A DNA stretch of 64,000 nt from DASRJG01 sp964647625 (GTDB taxonomy: Bacteria; Acidobacteriota; Polarisedimenticolia; Polarisedimenticolales; DASRJG01). Below the pieces are notes generated by a model. That model was not told where the DNA came from. It made no database searches and worked only from the letters and a program-made list of their open reading frames with translations. Every line of letters starts with the position of its first letter. Position 1 is the stretch's first letter. The stretch spans positions 34,951-98,950 of the forward strand of contig CAZYHZ010000008.1 in the NCBI GenBank assembly GCA_964647625.1. Reading direction: 5' to 3'. Both the position numbers and the translations under genes were made by a program. Below, piece by piece: positions 1-7,030 of the stretch.

Positions 1-1
1 C

Positions 2-112
2 AGCACGGAACAATGGGAGTTCACGACGGGCGATGTTGTGCGATGCAAGCTGCGTCGGCTCTCCGACGGGGAGGAACTCGTTGCATACGAGCTGGTCCAA
101 CGGTCCACCTAG
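2..112 (+). CDS. 3' end of an unknown cassette gene
   Basis: The frame is open from base 2 to the TAG at 110-112 and gives 36 residues ending ELVQRST. It is the tail of a gene whose start lies before the window. The stop codon lies exactly at the left edge of the first palindromic repeat, the same stop-then-repeat arrangement seen for the other short genes here, which is the main reason for calling it real. No family can be named from so short a piece. Confidence 0.5.
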   Translation, partial: STEQWEFTTGDVVRCKLRRLSDGEELVAYELVQRST

Positions 113-251
113 CATGCGCGTCACTCCGCCCCCCCTCCGCCGTCGCAGCGCGGGCGCGCGGGCGCGCGAGCCGAAGGCGTCGCACGGCTCAGGCTGACAG
201 GGCCTCGCAGCGTTTGGTGTGAAAAAGAGAACTGTCTAATTCCAGGTTGGG
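110..251 (+). repeat. attC-like palindromic repeat S1
   Basis: Contains the shared core (CCTCCGCCGTCGC at about 135-147) directly after the stop of the preceding gene. A GTTGGGC heptamer, matching the attC right-hand consensus GTTRRRY, occurs at 245-251. The core is more degenerate than in later copies (CGCAGCGCGGGC instead of CGCGGGGCGGGC). Confidence 0.45.
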
Positions 252-350
252 CGGCGCAGCGCGGCGCACGGCAGAGGTCTACGAAAGTGTAGCAGGCGCT
301 CGGAGAAGGCCCGGCGTGTCGGAGATGGAAGGCGAGAAAGAAGGGCCGAA

Positions 351-1469
351 ATGAACGCAAAGTCCTGGGTGGGTTACTTTAGTCTTGCAGCACTGGCCAT
401 GCTTCTCACCGGATTCGCCACGACGAACTCGCCACCGGCTGCGGCGGGCGGCGACTCGACCAAGGCGCAGATCACCGTTCTCTACGACGCCTTCGGCAAG
501 CCTTCCGCCATGCAGAAGGACTGGGGGTATGCCGCGCTCATTGAATATGGCGGCAGGCGCATCCTCTTCGACACCGGCAACAACTCCGACATCCTGGCGC
601 AGAACGCAAAGGCGAAAGGCATCGATCTCTCCAAACTCGACTTCGTCGTCATGTCCCACCGCCATGGCGATCACATGGGAGGCATGGCCTATCTCCTGAG
701 CGTGAATCCCAAGGTGAAAATCTACGCGCCCAAGGAGGGATTCGGCGTGTATGGCGGCGAGCTGCCGAGCACCTTCTATCGCAAGGATGCCTCTCTGCCC
801 CCTGAGCAGCGCTACTACGACGGCGCGCCACCGGCAGTGATGCGGTTCGGAGCCGCCTGGCCCGGCGTCAACTTCGAGTTGATCGACAAGACCACTGAGG
901 TCGCGCCCCGCATCCATCTGATCGCGCTGGTCTCGGACAAACCGGGGACGCTCGAGTTGCGCGAGCTGTCGCTCGCGATCAACACGCCCGACGGCATGGT
1001 GATCGTGGTGGGCTGCTCGCATCCGGGCATCGACAAGATCGTCGCCGCCGCGGCCGCGATCAACCCCCGAATCCACTTCATCGCCGGCGGTTTCCATCTG
1101 GTGGTATCCGACGACCAGGAAATCGAGAAGATCGTCGCGACTCTGCGCGACACCTTCAAAGTGGCCTTCGTGGCACCTGGCCACTGCACTGGCGAGCCGA
1201 CCTTCACGGCACTCAAGAAAGCATTTGGTGATCGTTATCTTTTTGCTGGGCTAGGTACAACCCTCGCGCTGGGCGCCACGCCGCGCTCCATCTCCGACAC
1301 CGGTCACAACGCGCCGACAGCCATGGACGACGATGATCTAAAGATTTACCGGACGTTCTTAGCGACGCGCGACGACGACGGATACGCTGCTGGCGCACGA
1401 CACGCGTCCGGTCACCCATCCCCCTCCGCCGTCGCGGGGCGGGCTCGGCGGTACCGGGCGTCGGGGTAG
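351..1469 (+). CDS. Secreted metallo-beta-lactamase-fold hydrolase
   Basis: 372 residues. An N-terminal signal segment (hydrophobic SLAALAMLLTGFA) precedes an MBL-fold domain. The metal motif SHRHGDHMGG (about residues 101-110, pattern HxHxDH), a later GCSHPG and a GHCTG near residue 276 supply the remaining ligands. The layout resembles the COG1237 group (dihydropterin ribofuranosylaminobenzene phosphate synthase-like); the substrate is unknown. AAGAAGG lies about 8 bases before the ATG. The frame has no stop at the end of the domain and runs through the downstream palindromic repeat, so the last 30 or so residues (rich in R, A, G, P) are repeat-encoded. A small frameshift or loss of the native stop is possible. 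Confidence 0.8.
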   Translation: MNAKSWVGYFSLAALAMLLTGFATTNSPPAAAGGDSTKAQITVLYDAFGKPSAMQKDWGYAALIEYGGRRILFDTGNNSDILAQNAKAKGIDLSKLDFVVMSHRHGDHMGGMAYLLSVNPKVKIYAPKEGFGVYGGELPSTFYRKDASLPPEQRYYDGAPPAVMRFGAAWPGVNFELIDKTTEVAPRIHLIALVSDKPGTLELRELSLAINTPDGMVIVVGCSHPGIDKIVAAAAAINPRIHFIAGGFHLVVSDDQEIEKIVATLRDTFKVAFVAPGHCTGEPTFTALKKAFGDRYLFAGLGTTLALGATPRSISDTGHNAPTAMDDDDLKIYRTFLATRDDDGYAAGARHASGHPSPSAVAGRARRYRASG

Positions 1470-1475
1470 CAGTGA
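1391..1475 (+). repeat. attC-like palindromic repeat S2
   Basis: Core CCCCTCCGCCGTCGCGGGGC at about 1420-1440. Outer arms GCGTCCGGT (about 1404) and ACCGGGCGT (about 1453) pair with one mismatch, so the element folds as a long hairpin. It ends GCGTCGGGGTAGCAG, similar to the ends of S3 and S16 (GTAGCAG). Confidence 0.5.
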
Positions 1476-1482
1476 CCATCCG

Positions 1483-1785
1483 ATGAACGCCGACGAACTC
1501 CTCGACTCACTCCGAGACGATGCAGAGGGCGTGTCGACATTCGGCCTCTGCTGCGTCGCAGTGGGAGTCGCTTCCCGCCAAGTGGGAAGGTCGCGTCTGT
1601 CCACCGGTGGCGAGCGTCCTGTTGAATCGCGAATCGGCGATGGTCGGTTTGACGGTCCGCAGCGGAACGGACCAGCAGGTCCCTTGAATCAAGCGCAGCC
1701 GCTCAACTCCGCGCTCCCCCCGCCCCCCGCCGCCGTCGCGGGGCAGGCAGGGAGCCACCAGACACTAAGTGGTCGCCGTGGGTAG
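1483..1785 (+). CDS. Doubtful short cassette gene
   Basis: A 100-residue frame with an ATG start just after repeat S2. The first 30 residues (MNADELLDSLRDDAEGVSTF and on) look protein-like, but the second half is R/G/P-rich and runs into repeat S3. It occupies the only space between S2 and S3, so a cassette gene is expected here. The true gene may be shorter or frameshifted. No family recognised. Confidence 0.25.
   Translation: MNADELLDSLRDDAEGVSTFGLCCVAVGVASRQVGRSRLSTGGERPVESRIGDGRFDGPQRNGPAGPLNQAQPLNSALPPPPAAVAGQAGSHQTLSGRRG
1694..1785 (+). repeat. attC-like palindromic repeat S3
   Basis: Begins near GCTCAAC (about 1701), a match to the attC left heptamer RYYYAAC. Core GCCGCCGTCGCGGGGCAGGC at about 1729-1749. 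Ends in GCCGTGGGTAGCAG, shared with S2 and S16. It overlaps the GTG start of the next gene. Confidence 0.5.
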
Positions 1786-1984
1786 CAGGGGGCTTGGGGC
1801 TCTTTTCGTCGTGCTCGGCATGGCGACGCTTATCTGGGCGAGATCGTGGAATGTCTCGAGCGACTATGGAAACATGAGCGACGACGAATTCTTCGCCGTT
1901 CGAATGCGCCGGATGAGACAGATCAGGCTTTACGTGGGGGGTGGCCTCCTCCTCCTCCTCGGCTTGCGATTGCTCTTCGCGTGA
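1769..1984 (+). CDS. Small two-helix membrane protein (cassette gene)
   Basis: 71 residues with hydrophobic stretches at about 9-24 (LGALFVVLGMATLIWA) and 56-70 (VGGGLLLLLGLRLLFA), joined by an acidic then basic loop (SDDEFFAVRMRRMRQ). It is probably an inner-membrane protein with two spans. Start is GTG at 1769 or the in-frame GTG at 1778; both lie inside the end of repeat S3, so the start cannot be fixed. No family recognised. It sits alone between two attC-like repeats, as a one-gene cassette. Confidence 0.55.
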   Translation: MVAVGSRGLGALFVVLGMATLIWARSWNVSSDYGNMSDDEFFAVRMRRMRQIRLYVGGGLLLLLGLRLLFA

Positions 1985-2017
1985 CACTGGGTATGAAAGT
2001 GATCTTGTGCGAAGGAA

Positions 2018-2128
2018 TCCTGAACGACGCGGCTCACCCAGCCCCCCCCCGGCCGCCGCGGGGCAGGTGCGGAACCGCGAGCGGCGAAGAAGCGCGGGTT
2101 TTGCTGGGCGGCCAGCACGGCCTTAGAC
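2018..2128 (+). repeat. attC-like palindromic repeat S4
   Basis: GC-rich palindrome with a degenerate core (CCGGCCGCCGCGGGGCAGG around 2048-2066), located between a stop codon and the next start. It ends in TGCTGGGCGGC, one base off GTTGGGC. Confidence 0.45.
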
Positions 2129-2140
2129 TTCGAGGACTAG

Positions 2141-2851
2141 ATGCTCGAACTCTTCTTGGCGGCGGCAGCGATTGGTCACGGCAGCGCGTTACCGACCTTC
2201 GCCGGTGTTGTGTTGACGCCAGAGGGTGGGCGCCTGGCCGGCGCCAAGATCACCGCTAGCACTGCCTGCGAGGGTCAGAGAGCGATACTGCTGACCGACG
2301 CGATATCGGGACCAGACGGCAGGTTTTCCATCGAGGCGCCAGCGTCGGATTGCCGTAGGGTTCAATTCCAAGTTCAGAAGGACGAGGACCTCTGGCTGCA
2401 AACTGGGGAATGGAAAGAGTTCTTTGAAGAGGGCGACTCTTTGCCAATCGTGGACACTGCGCCCGAGATGACCGGTCCGTTGGTTCTGCACGTGCAAGAG
2501 CGGGGAGCAGAGTTGACGGTACGAGTGACTGACGGCTCTACCGAACGACCGGGGCGTGTTGCGATCATGCGTTGCGCTGGCCGTGCCACCAATTGGGAGA
2601 TGGACACGGATACCGTGGACGACGCCGGCGCCCCCTTTTCACAAGTCGTTCCCGGCGGCAGCTACTGCGTAGCATTGATGTCCGCGGATCTGCCGTCTGG
2701 TCGATTGTATTCAAGAACGCGGACTTGCGTGCCGATTGAATTGTCGGTTGGGCAGCGACGAATGTATACGATTCGCTTCAATCCTCAAGAGATGCAAAGT
2801 ACCTGGAAATGGCAGCCGGTCAACTGCCCAGGGGGACAGCCACGGCGGTGA
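2141..2851 (+). CDS. Secreted carboxypeptidase-regulatory-like (Ig fold) protein
   Basis: 236 residues. A short N-terminal hydrophobic segment (MLELFLAAAAIG) is followed by a beta-sandwich-type domain: FAGVVLTPEGGRLAGAKITA and SGPDGRFSIEAP (residues about 20-75) match the pattern of carboxypeptidase regulatory-like domains (GxVxDxxGxPLxGAxVxA...DxxGxFxI). A second beta-rich half (about 105-236) has paired cysteines (MRCAG, SYCVAL, RTCVPI, VNCPG), consistent with export. Probably periplasmic or surface-located; function unknown. One-gene cassette between S4 and S5. Confidence 0.6.
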   Translation: MLELFLAAAAIGHGSALPTFAGVVLTPEGGRLAGAKITASTACEGQRAILLTDAISGPDGRFSIEAPASDCRRVQFQVQKDEDLWLQTGEWKEFFEEGDSLPIVDTAPEMTGPLVLHVQERGAELTVRVTDGSTERPGRVAIMRCAGRATNWEMDTDTVDDAGAPFSQVVPGGSYCVALMSADLPSGRLYSRTRTCVPIELSVGQRRMYTIRFNPQEMQSTWKWQPVNCPGGQPRR

Positions 2852-2933
2852 CTTCTGATTACGCGCCCATCCCGCCGCCCTCCGCCGTCGCGGGGAGGAA
2901 GATGCCCTGCCACGGTTGTGAGGAAACGTAGGG
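2850..2933 (+). repeat. attC-like palindromic repeat S5
   Basis: Core CCTCCGCCGTCGCGGGGAGG at about 2879-2898, immediately after the preceding stop codon and ending before the next gene. The right part is diverged (GGTTGTGAGG near 2914). Confidence 0.45.
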
Positions 2934-3356
2934 GTGCAGATAGGATCAGAGCCAGCATCCGTGCAGCCTCGGGTCGGGATTTTCCAGACCCGGGCTACCC
3001 TGATTGCGGCCCTGTTGTTCTGCGTTTATGAGGCCCTCCCCAGGTCACTCACGACGCTTCGAATCGGTGGTCCACCTGAACCACATGAACGTCCGGTTCT
3101 ACTCTTTGGAATTGTCGCGTCGATGATCATCTCGACATTGATCGCGAGCAGATCTCCGGCCATCGGAGATCGTGTCGTCTTTGGGGCAGGTGCCGTGTCC
3201 TCGGTTTTGTGGCTACTGCGGGATTTTGTCTTGACTGCTCCCCGAGCAGCCGCAGCTATCAACGGGTTCTTATCGCTGCTGTGGGCCCTCGCTGCGGTCT
3301 TCACGGTTGTGCTCATGACGAGGACTGCGGGTTCTCCTCGGGCCTCTCGGCAATGA
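2934..3356 (+). CDS. Small polytopic membrane protein (cassette gene)
   Basis: 140 residues with four likely membrane spans: about 22-38 (ATLIAALLFCVYEALP), 56-72 (VLLFGIVASMIISTLIA), 80-100 and 110-128 (GFLSLLWALAAVFTVVLM). GTG start at 2934; an internal start is possible. No family recognised. It lies alone between S5 and S6 and is translated in the cassette direction. Confidence 0.55.
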   Translation: MQIGSEPASVQPRVGIFQTRATLIAALLFCVYEALPRSLTTLRIGGPPEPHERPVLLFGIVASMIISTLIASRSPAIGDRVVFGAGAVSSVLWLLRDFVLTAPRAAAAINGFLSLLWALAAVFTVVLMTRTAGSPRASRQ

Positions 3357-3440
3357 ACCGAGAACTCGCGAAGGTCTCGCTACGCCCGTCCGCCGTCGTG
3401 GGGCGGGAACGGAGAGGTGGCGCGCTGACGAACGCGCAAC
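3355..3440 (+). repeat. attC-like palindromic repeat S6
   Basis: Core CGTCCGCCGTCGTGGGGCGG at about 3387-3406, starting at the TGA of the preceding gene. This is the last repeat of block A. The following 290 bases (to 3731) contain no convincing gene, only the hairpin at 3644-3681. Confidence 0.45.
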
Positions 3441-3643
3441 GTTTCGCCACCGGACGACAAACGCCACTGCCGCTGGGGCCGTGAACGCAGCGATCGCTTC
3501 TACACGGCTGACTCTTCGCAAACTTGTCTTGGTTGCGGTGGCTGCCTACAAGGCGGTTGCTTTTCCTGGCGGCCAGAAGATCAATCCCAACGCTTGGCCG
3601 CGGGATTCTGGTCTCACCCGCCGCGTGCTCATGCCGAGTCTGC

Positions 3644-3681
3644 GCCGCACGTCGTCCCTCTACTGCGTCACGACATGCGGC
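3644..3681 (+). repeat. Dispersed GCCGCACGTCGT hairpin, copy H1
   Basis: Left arm GCCGCACGTCGT (3644-3655), right arm ACGACATGCGGC (3670-3681), 14-base spacer. The arms pair over 12 positions with one G-T wobble. It lies between the end of block A and the 3' end of the minus-strand gene at 3732. Similar copies occur seven more times in the window. Confidence 0.7.
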
Positions 3682-3731
3682 ACACGCTCAGCAAGAGCCG
3701 GGCTCACAAATGCAGACGGCCACGCGACGAG

Positions 3732-5774
3732 TCACTGATTCCCGTATGCCTTGCTGAGCGATGAGTCGCGCCAAGGACGGCCGGCTCCGTACGCGTGGAG
3801 CCTCTGGGCGATGCCTTCCGCTAGGTCTCCCTGGCCGCCGGTGGTTGCGATGATCGAGAGAGCCTTGCGTGCGGTTTCGATGGCCTCGGGAAACCGACCC
3901 GCTTCCGCGTAGGCTGCGCCAAGGGTGTCGAGCGCGCGCGCCTGCGAATAGCCGGTCAGCCAGCAAGCCTTCTCGGCGAGACCGATCGCCTCCGTTCCAC
4001 TACGCAACGCGGCGATTTCGTGCGTCGCTCGAACCCAGGCTTCGAGACGGAACACCTCTGCCCGCTCCTCGATGGCTTCCTGCGTGCGTCCCTCGCGTTC
4101 GAGGGCTTGCGCCAGCTGCTGGTGGGCCGGGATCAGACTTGGCTGGTCGTGGAGGATCAGTTCAAATTGCTCGATCGCCTCGCCGTTGCGGTCCATCCGA
4201 ATGAGGGCGCTGGCGAGGTGAAGCCGAGCGACGACGAAGTGCCCCTCGAGACGCACCGCCTCCGCGAAGTGCGCGGCGGCCTCCTCGGTCCGGTCCTGCT
4301 TGTAGAGTATCGTGCCGAGGTTGTTGTGGGCCTCGATGGACCGCGGATTGAGCCGAAGGGCCTCCTCGTACTGGGCCGTCGCCTCCCGTGTATCACCGCG
4401 TTGCACGAGAATGTTCCCGAGATTGCAGCGTGCAGCCCACGAGCCCGGCTCCTTTGAAATCGTGTCGCGCCAGAGCGTCTCCGCATCCTTGTACGCGAGC
4501 GCGTGTCTCCACGTGAGCACGCCGAGCACGGTGAGGATGAGCCCCGTCATTCCACGGCGCCACGCCGCGGGTGCAACGCCAGACCCAGTGAGTGTGGCCG
4601 CGAACAGCGCGATCAAAGCGGCGCTGGCAAGGTACTGAAAATGGTCCGCGACCCAGGAGTAGCGCATGGGAAAGACATCGAAGAACCCGAGCGCCGGCGC
4701 CAGCGTCACCACGAAGACCAGCACGGCCGCAAGCGGTCCCTTCCCGATCCGTCGCCGGGTCATCCATAGAGCCAGGACGGCGCCGAGAGCCGCAACCGGA
4801 AATAGCCACTGCCACCACACCCGTGGATCGACGGCCCACCGCGAGTAGAAGAAGGCGAGCTTCGCGGGCCAGGCCAGCTTCCACGCGTAAAACCAGAGGG
4901 CGCGTCCGGCGACGAGAAGTCGGCCCGGGAAGTCGAGCGACCAGATCTCCCCCTCCGCCCAAACGTGGTGTCTCTCAATCCAGACCGTCACGAACCCGAA
5001 TGCCGCGCCGACCGCGAGCATCGGCGCGAGAGGGACCACCTCCTGCCACTCCAGGCGGTCGCGCTTCCACCAAAGTACGAGCAGGAGCGCCACGGGAAGC
5101 GAGGCCGTGACTGTTTTCGAGAGAAGGGCGGCAAGGAAGAGGAGCATGCCGGCGGCGTACCAGCCCCACGCACGGCGTTGTTCTGAGGTCGATGGTGCTT
5201 CCGCTTCGCCATTCGAACGCCGTGGACCAGCGTTGACAGGAATCGCTTGCTCCCGCACCCGAAAGAACCGGAGGAGGGCGAGGACGCTAAGTAGGTAGAA
5301 GAGCCCGGAGAGGACGTTTTTCCGCTCGGTCACCCAGGCGACTGACTCCACATGCACGGGATGGAGCGCGAAGATCGCCGAGGCGAGCCACGCACCTGGC
5401 AATTCGAGCCGTCGCAGAACCAGCCACAAAAGCAGCGCGTTCAAGGCGTGGAGCAAGACGTTGACGAGGTGAAACCCGAAGGGGTTCGTTCCCCAGAGCC
5501 GGTATTCCATCCAGAACATCGTGTGGACCAGCGGGTAGTACTGAGGGAGCTCCAGCGGCTCGAGCCAGATCCGCCGCAACCCGTCCACGGATTTCAGCGC
5601 CGCGTTGGCGGTGATGTGGGCGTCGTCATCCCAGACGTAGCCGGCATCGATCGCCGGCACATAGGTGATTAGGGTGGCCACGACGAGCAGCGCCGCGAAG
5701 AGCACCGGAGCCCCCATCGCACGGCTGCGGCCCGATGCTGCCGCGGCCTGCCGGGAGCCGCGTCGCCTGCTCAT
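3732..5774 (-). CDS. TMTC-like membrane glycosyltransferase with TPR repeats
   Basis: 680 residues. About residues 20-450 form a polytopic GT-C-type membrane domain. It holds an acidic first loop (YVWDDDAHI, about residue 46) and the strings FGFHLVNVLLHALNALL and FALHPVHVESVAWVTERKN, which are characteristic of TMTC/DUF1736 proteins. Residues about 470-650 are TPR repeats (AARCNLGNILVQRGD, AHNNLGTILYKQDR, ARLHLASALIRMDR, AHQQLAQALEREGR). Animal relatives are O-mannosyltransferases; bacterial members are common but mostly uncharacterised. Start is ATG 5774; an internal ATG at 5717 just before the first span is an alternative. Confidence 0.8.
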   Translation of the reverse strand: MSRRRGSRQAAAASGRSRAMGAPVLFAALLVVATLITYVPAIDAGYVWDDDAHITANAALKSVDGLRRIWLEPLELPQYYPLVHTMFWMEYRLWGTNPFGFHLVNVLLHALNALLLWLVLRRLELPGAWLASAIFALHPVHVESVAWVTERKNVLSGLFYLLSVLALLRFFRVREQAIPVNAGPRRSNGEAEAPSTSEQRRAWGWYAAGMLLFLAALLSKTVTASLPVALLLVLWWKRDRLEWQEVVPLAPMLAVGAAFGFVTVWIERHHVWAEGEIWSLDFPGRLLVAGRALWFYAWKLAWPAKLAFFYSRWAVDPRVWWQWLFPVAALGAVLALWMTRRRIGKGPLAAVLVFVVTLAPALGFFDVFPMRYSWVADHFQYLASAALIALFAATLTGSGVAPAAWRRGMTGLILTVLGVLTWRHALAYKDAETLWRDTISKEPGSWAARCNLGNILVQRGDTREATAQYEEALRLNPRSIEAHNNLGTILYKQDRTEEAAAHFAEAVRLEGHFVVARLHLASALIRMDRNGEAIEQFELILHDQPSLIPAHQQLAQALEREGRTQEAIEERAEVFRLEAWVRATHEIAALRSGTEAIGLAEKACWLTGYSQARALDTLGAAYAEAGRFPEAIETARKALSIIATTGGQGDLAEGIAQRLHAYGAGRPWRDSSLSKAYGNQ

Positions 5775-5920
5775 GACGAGGAGTGTAGTCCAGGACGCCG
5801 CCGTATCCTGCGGTTGGACAAGTCATCGCATTCCGGCGAACCAATGGACACGATGTATTGACGCGAGCGTTGAGCAACGGCGCCCGGGCTGTGTCGGTCG
5901 GAGTCGAAGGAAGAGCGGAA

Positions 5921-6106
5921 CTACTTCGCAAGCTTCGTCGCCACCCCAATCTCCGCCTCGAACCCTCGCTTCTCCTTCACCGCTTTGACCCGCTTCTTTT
6001 GCGCCGGCTTCAGCTGCCGTATCTGGCCCATGGATGCGCCCTGGAGCTTGAACTGGGCGCGTCGGGAGCTCGTTAACGCTTGCGAGCCGGCGTCAGTGCC
6101 CGCCAT
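5921..6106 (-). CDS. Small basic protein downstream of the DinB-like gene
   Basis: 61 residues ending RVKAVKEKRGFEAEIGVATKLAK; lysine-rich, probably helical. Its ATG (6104-6106) overlaps the end of the upstream DinB-like gene, so the two are likely co-translated. No domain is recognised with confidence. The regular helix-like composition and the tight coupling argue for a real gene. A low-information stretch of about 145 bases separates it from the next gene. Confidence 0.5.
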   Translation of the reverse strand: MAGTDAGSQALTSSRRAQFKLQGASMGQIRQLKPAQKKRVKAVKEKRGFEAEIGVATKLAK

Positions 6107-6644
6107 CGGTCGTCGGTTTGGTCATACGCTCGTTGTAGGCGATCGAGCCCCTACGAGGAATGCTGAGGGTGCGCCAATTGGGTCCGGCGAAATGCTTGCA
6201 GAGAAAAACTATCTGTCCTGTATGAACGCCGTAGTGTGTCAGTTGGCGGTTGATGGCCTCGACGACCGTGTGTGGCTGGGAACGGATCGTGACCGTGCGT
6301 TCAAGGTCGGAGTCGGTGAGCGGCACAATGGCATTGAACAAGCATGCCCAACCCCGTTCCCATCGCGCCATGAGCGCGTCACGGGACGACGACTCCGGAT
6401 CTTCGAACTCCGAATCACGGTCGCGCGTTGGTTTTTCGCCGTCGGTGCTCAGAAAGTCCGTCCAACGCGAGAGCATGTTGCCTGAGAGATGGAGCATGAG
6501 CGTGACAACGCTGTTCGACCCGGCATCCAGACGAACGCTCCACATTTCGTACGGCACCTGAGCCATTGCCCGGTCGCACTGCTGTCGTAGTTCTTGGAAT
6601 TGCTTGACGACGTCTGCGAGGTAGGCGTTGCCATTCATGCGCAC
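6093..6644 (-). CDS. DinB-superfamily protein (DUF1572-like)
   Basis: 183 residues forming a four-helix DinB-type fold. Metal-ligand histidines are visible in LMLHLSGNM (about residue 51) and in QLTHYGVHTGQ (about 134-144). The spacing and the phrase HLSGNMLSRW match DUF1572, a DinB-like family related to bacillithiol or glutathione transferase-type enzymes. Enzymatic role unknown; probably cytoplasmic. It is the first gene of a two-gene minus-strand unit with the small basic protein. Confidence 0.75.
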   Translation of the reverse strand: MRMNGNAYLADVVKQFQELRQQCDRAMAQVPYEMWSVRLDAGSNSVVTLMLHLSGNMLSRWTDFLSTDGEKPTRDRDSEFEDPESSSRDALMARWERGWACLFNAIVPLTDSDLERTVTIRSQPHTVVEAINRQLTHYGVHTGQIVFLCKHFAGPNWRTLSIPRRGSIAYNERMTKPTTDGGH

Positions 6645-6691
6645 CTCTTATAGACCGGGAGCGTAACACGGTTCGGCCGCATCGACATTGG

Positions 6692-6893
6692 CTACTGTTC
6701 CTCGTCGAGAAGCTCGATCCCGCTCAAATCCCCTACAATTTCCCGATCTCCGTCCACCACCACCCGCACATTCGTGGCGCCGAGCTTCCGGCCGTCCTGG
6801 CCAGCCGCTGCGATTCCCTTCATGACGTGGAACCGGACGGCGTCGACGAGCTTGGCCTGGCACTCCACTTGGAGTCGCGGGATGACGGGCACC
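6692..6893 (-). pseudogene. Possible C-terminal gene fragment
   Basis: The minus-strand frame ending at 6692 gives a coherent C-terminal stretch (LVDAVRFHVMKGIAAAGQDG, then VRVVVDGDREIVGDLSG and IELLDEEQ). Upstream of about 6893 the same frame becomes low-complexity and arginine/serine-rich, so the gene seems truncated or frameshifted. No family recognised. It is also just upstream of, and divergent from, the next plus-strand gene. Confidence 0.3.
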
Positions 6894-7030
6894 TCGGCGC
6901 CCCTGCTTGCGACACTCCGCCCTGAGAATTTCCGGTAGCTGTGTGACGATGTCCGCACGCCTTGGTCGCTTTTCGTCCTTCTCGATATCGCCGAGTCGGC
7001 GTATACCTTCGGCAACACAGGGGGGCTGCA

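Larger units (their letters stand above)
2..3440 (+). mobile_element. Integron-like cassette block A
   Basis: Six or so short plus-strand genes in a row, each followed by a palindromic attC-like repeat. The block is cut by the window start. Gene content is unrelated from unit to unit (metallo-hydrolase, small membrane proteins, a secreted Ig-like protein), as expected of cassettes. The class assignment is inference; the repeats and their positions are seen directly. Confidence 0.55.

Noticed and set aside
279..1184. 301-codon minus-strand frame
   Set aside because: Antisense to the metallo-hydrolase gene, which has its intact HxHxDH motif on the plus strand.
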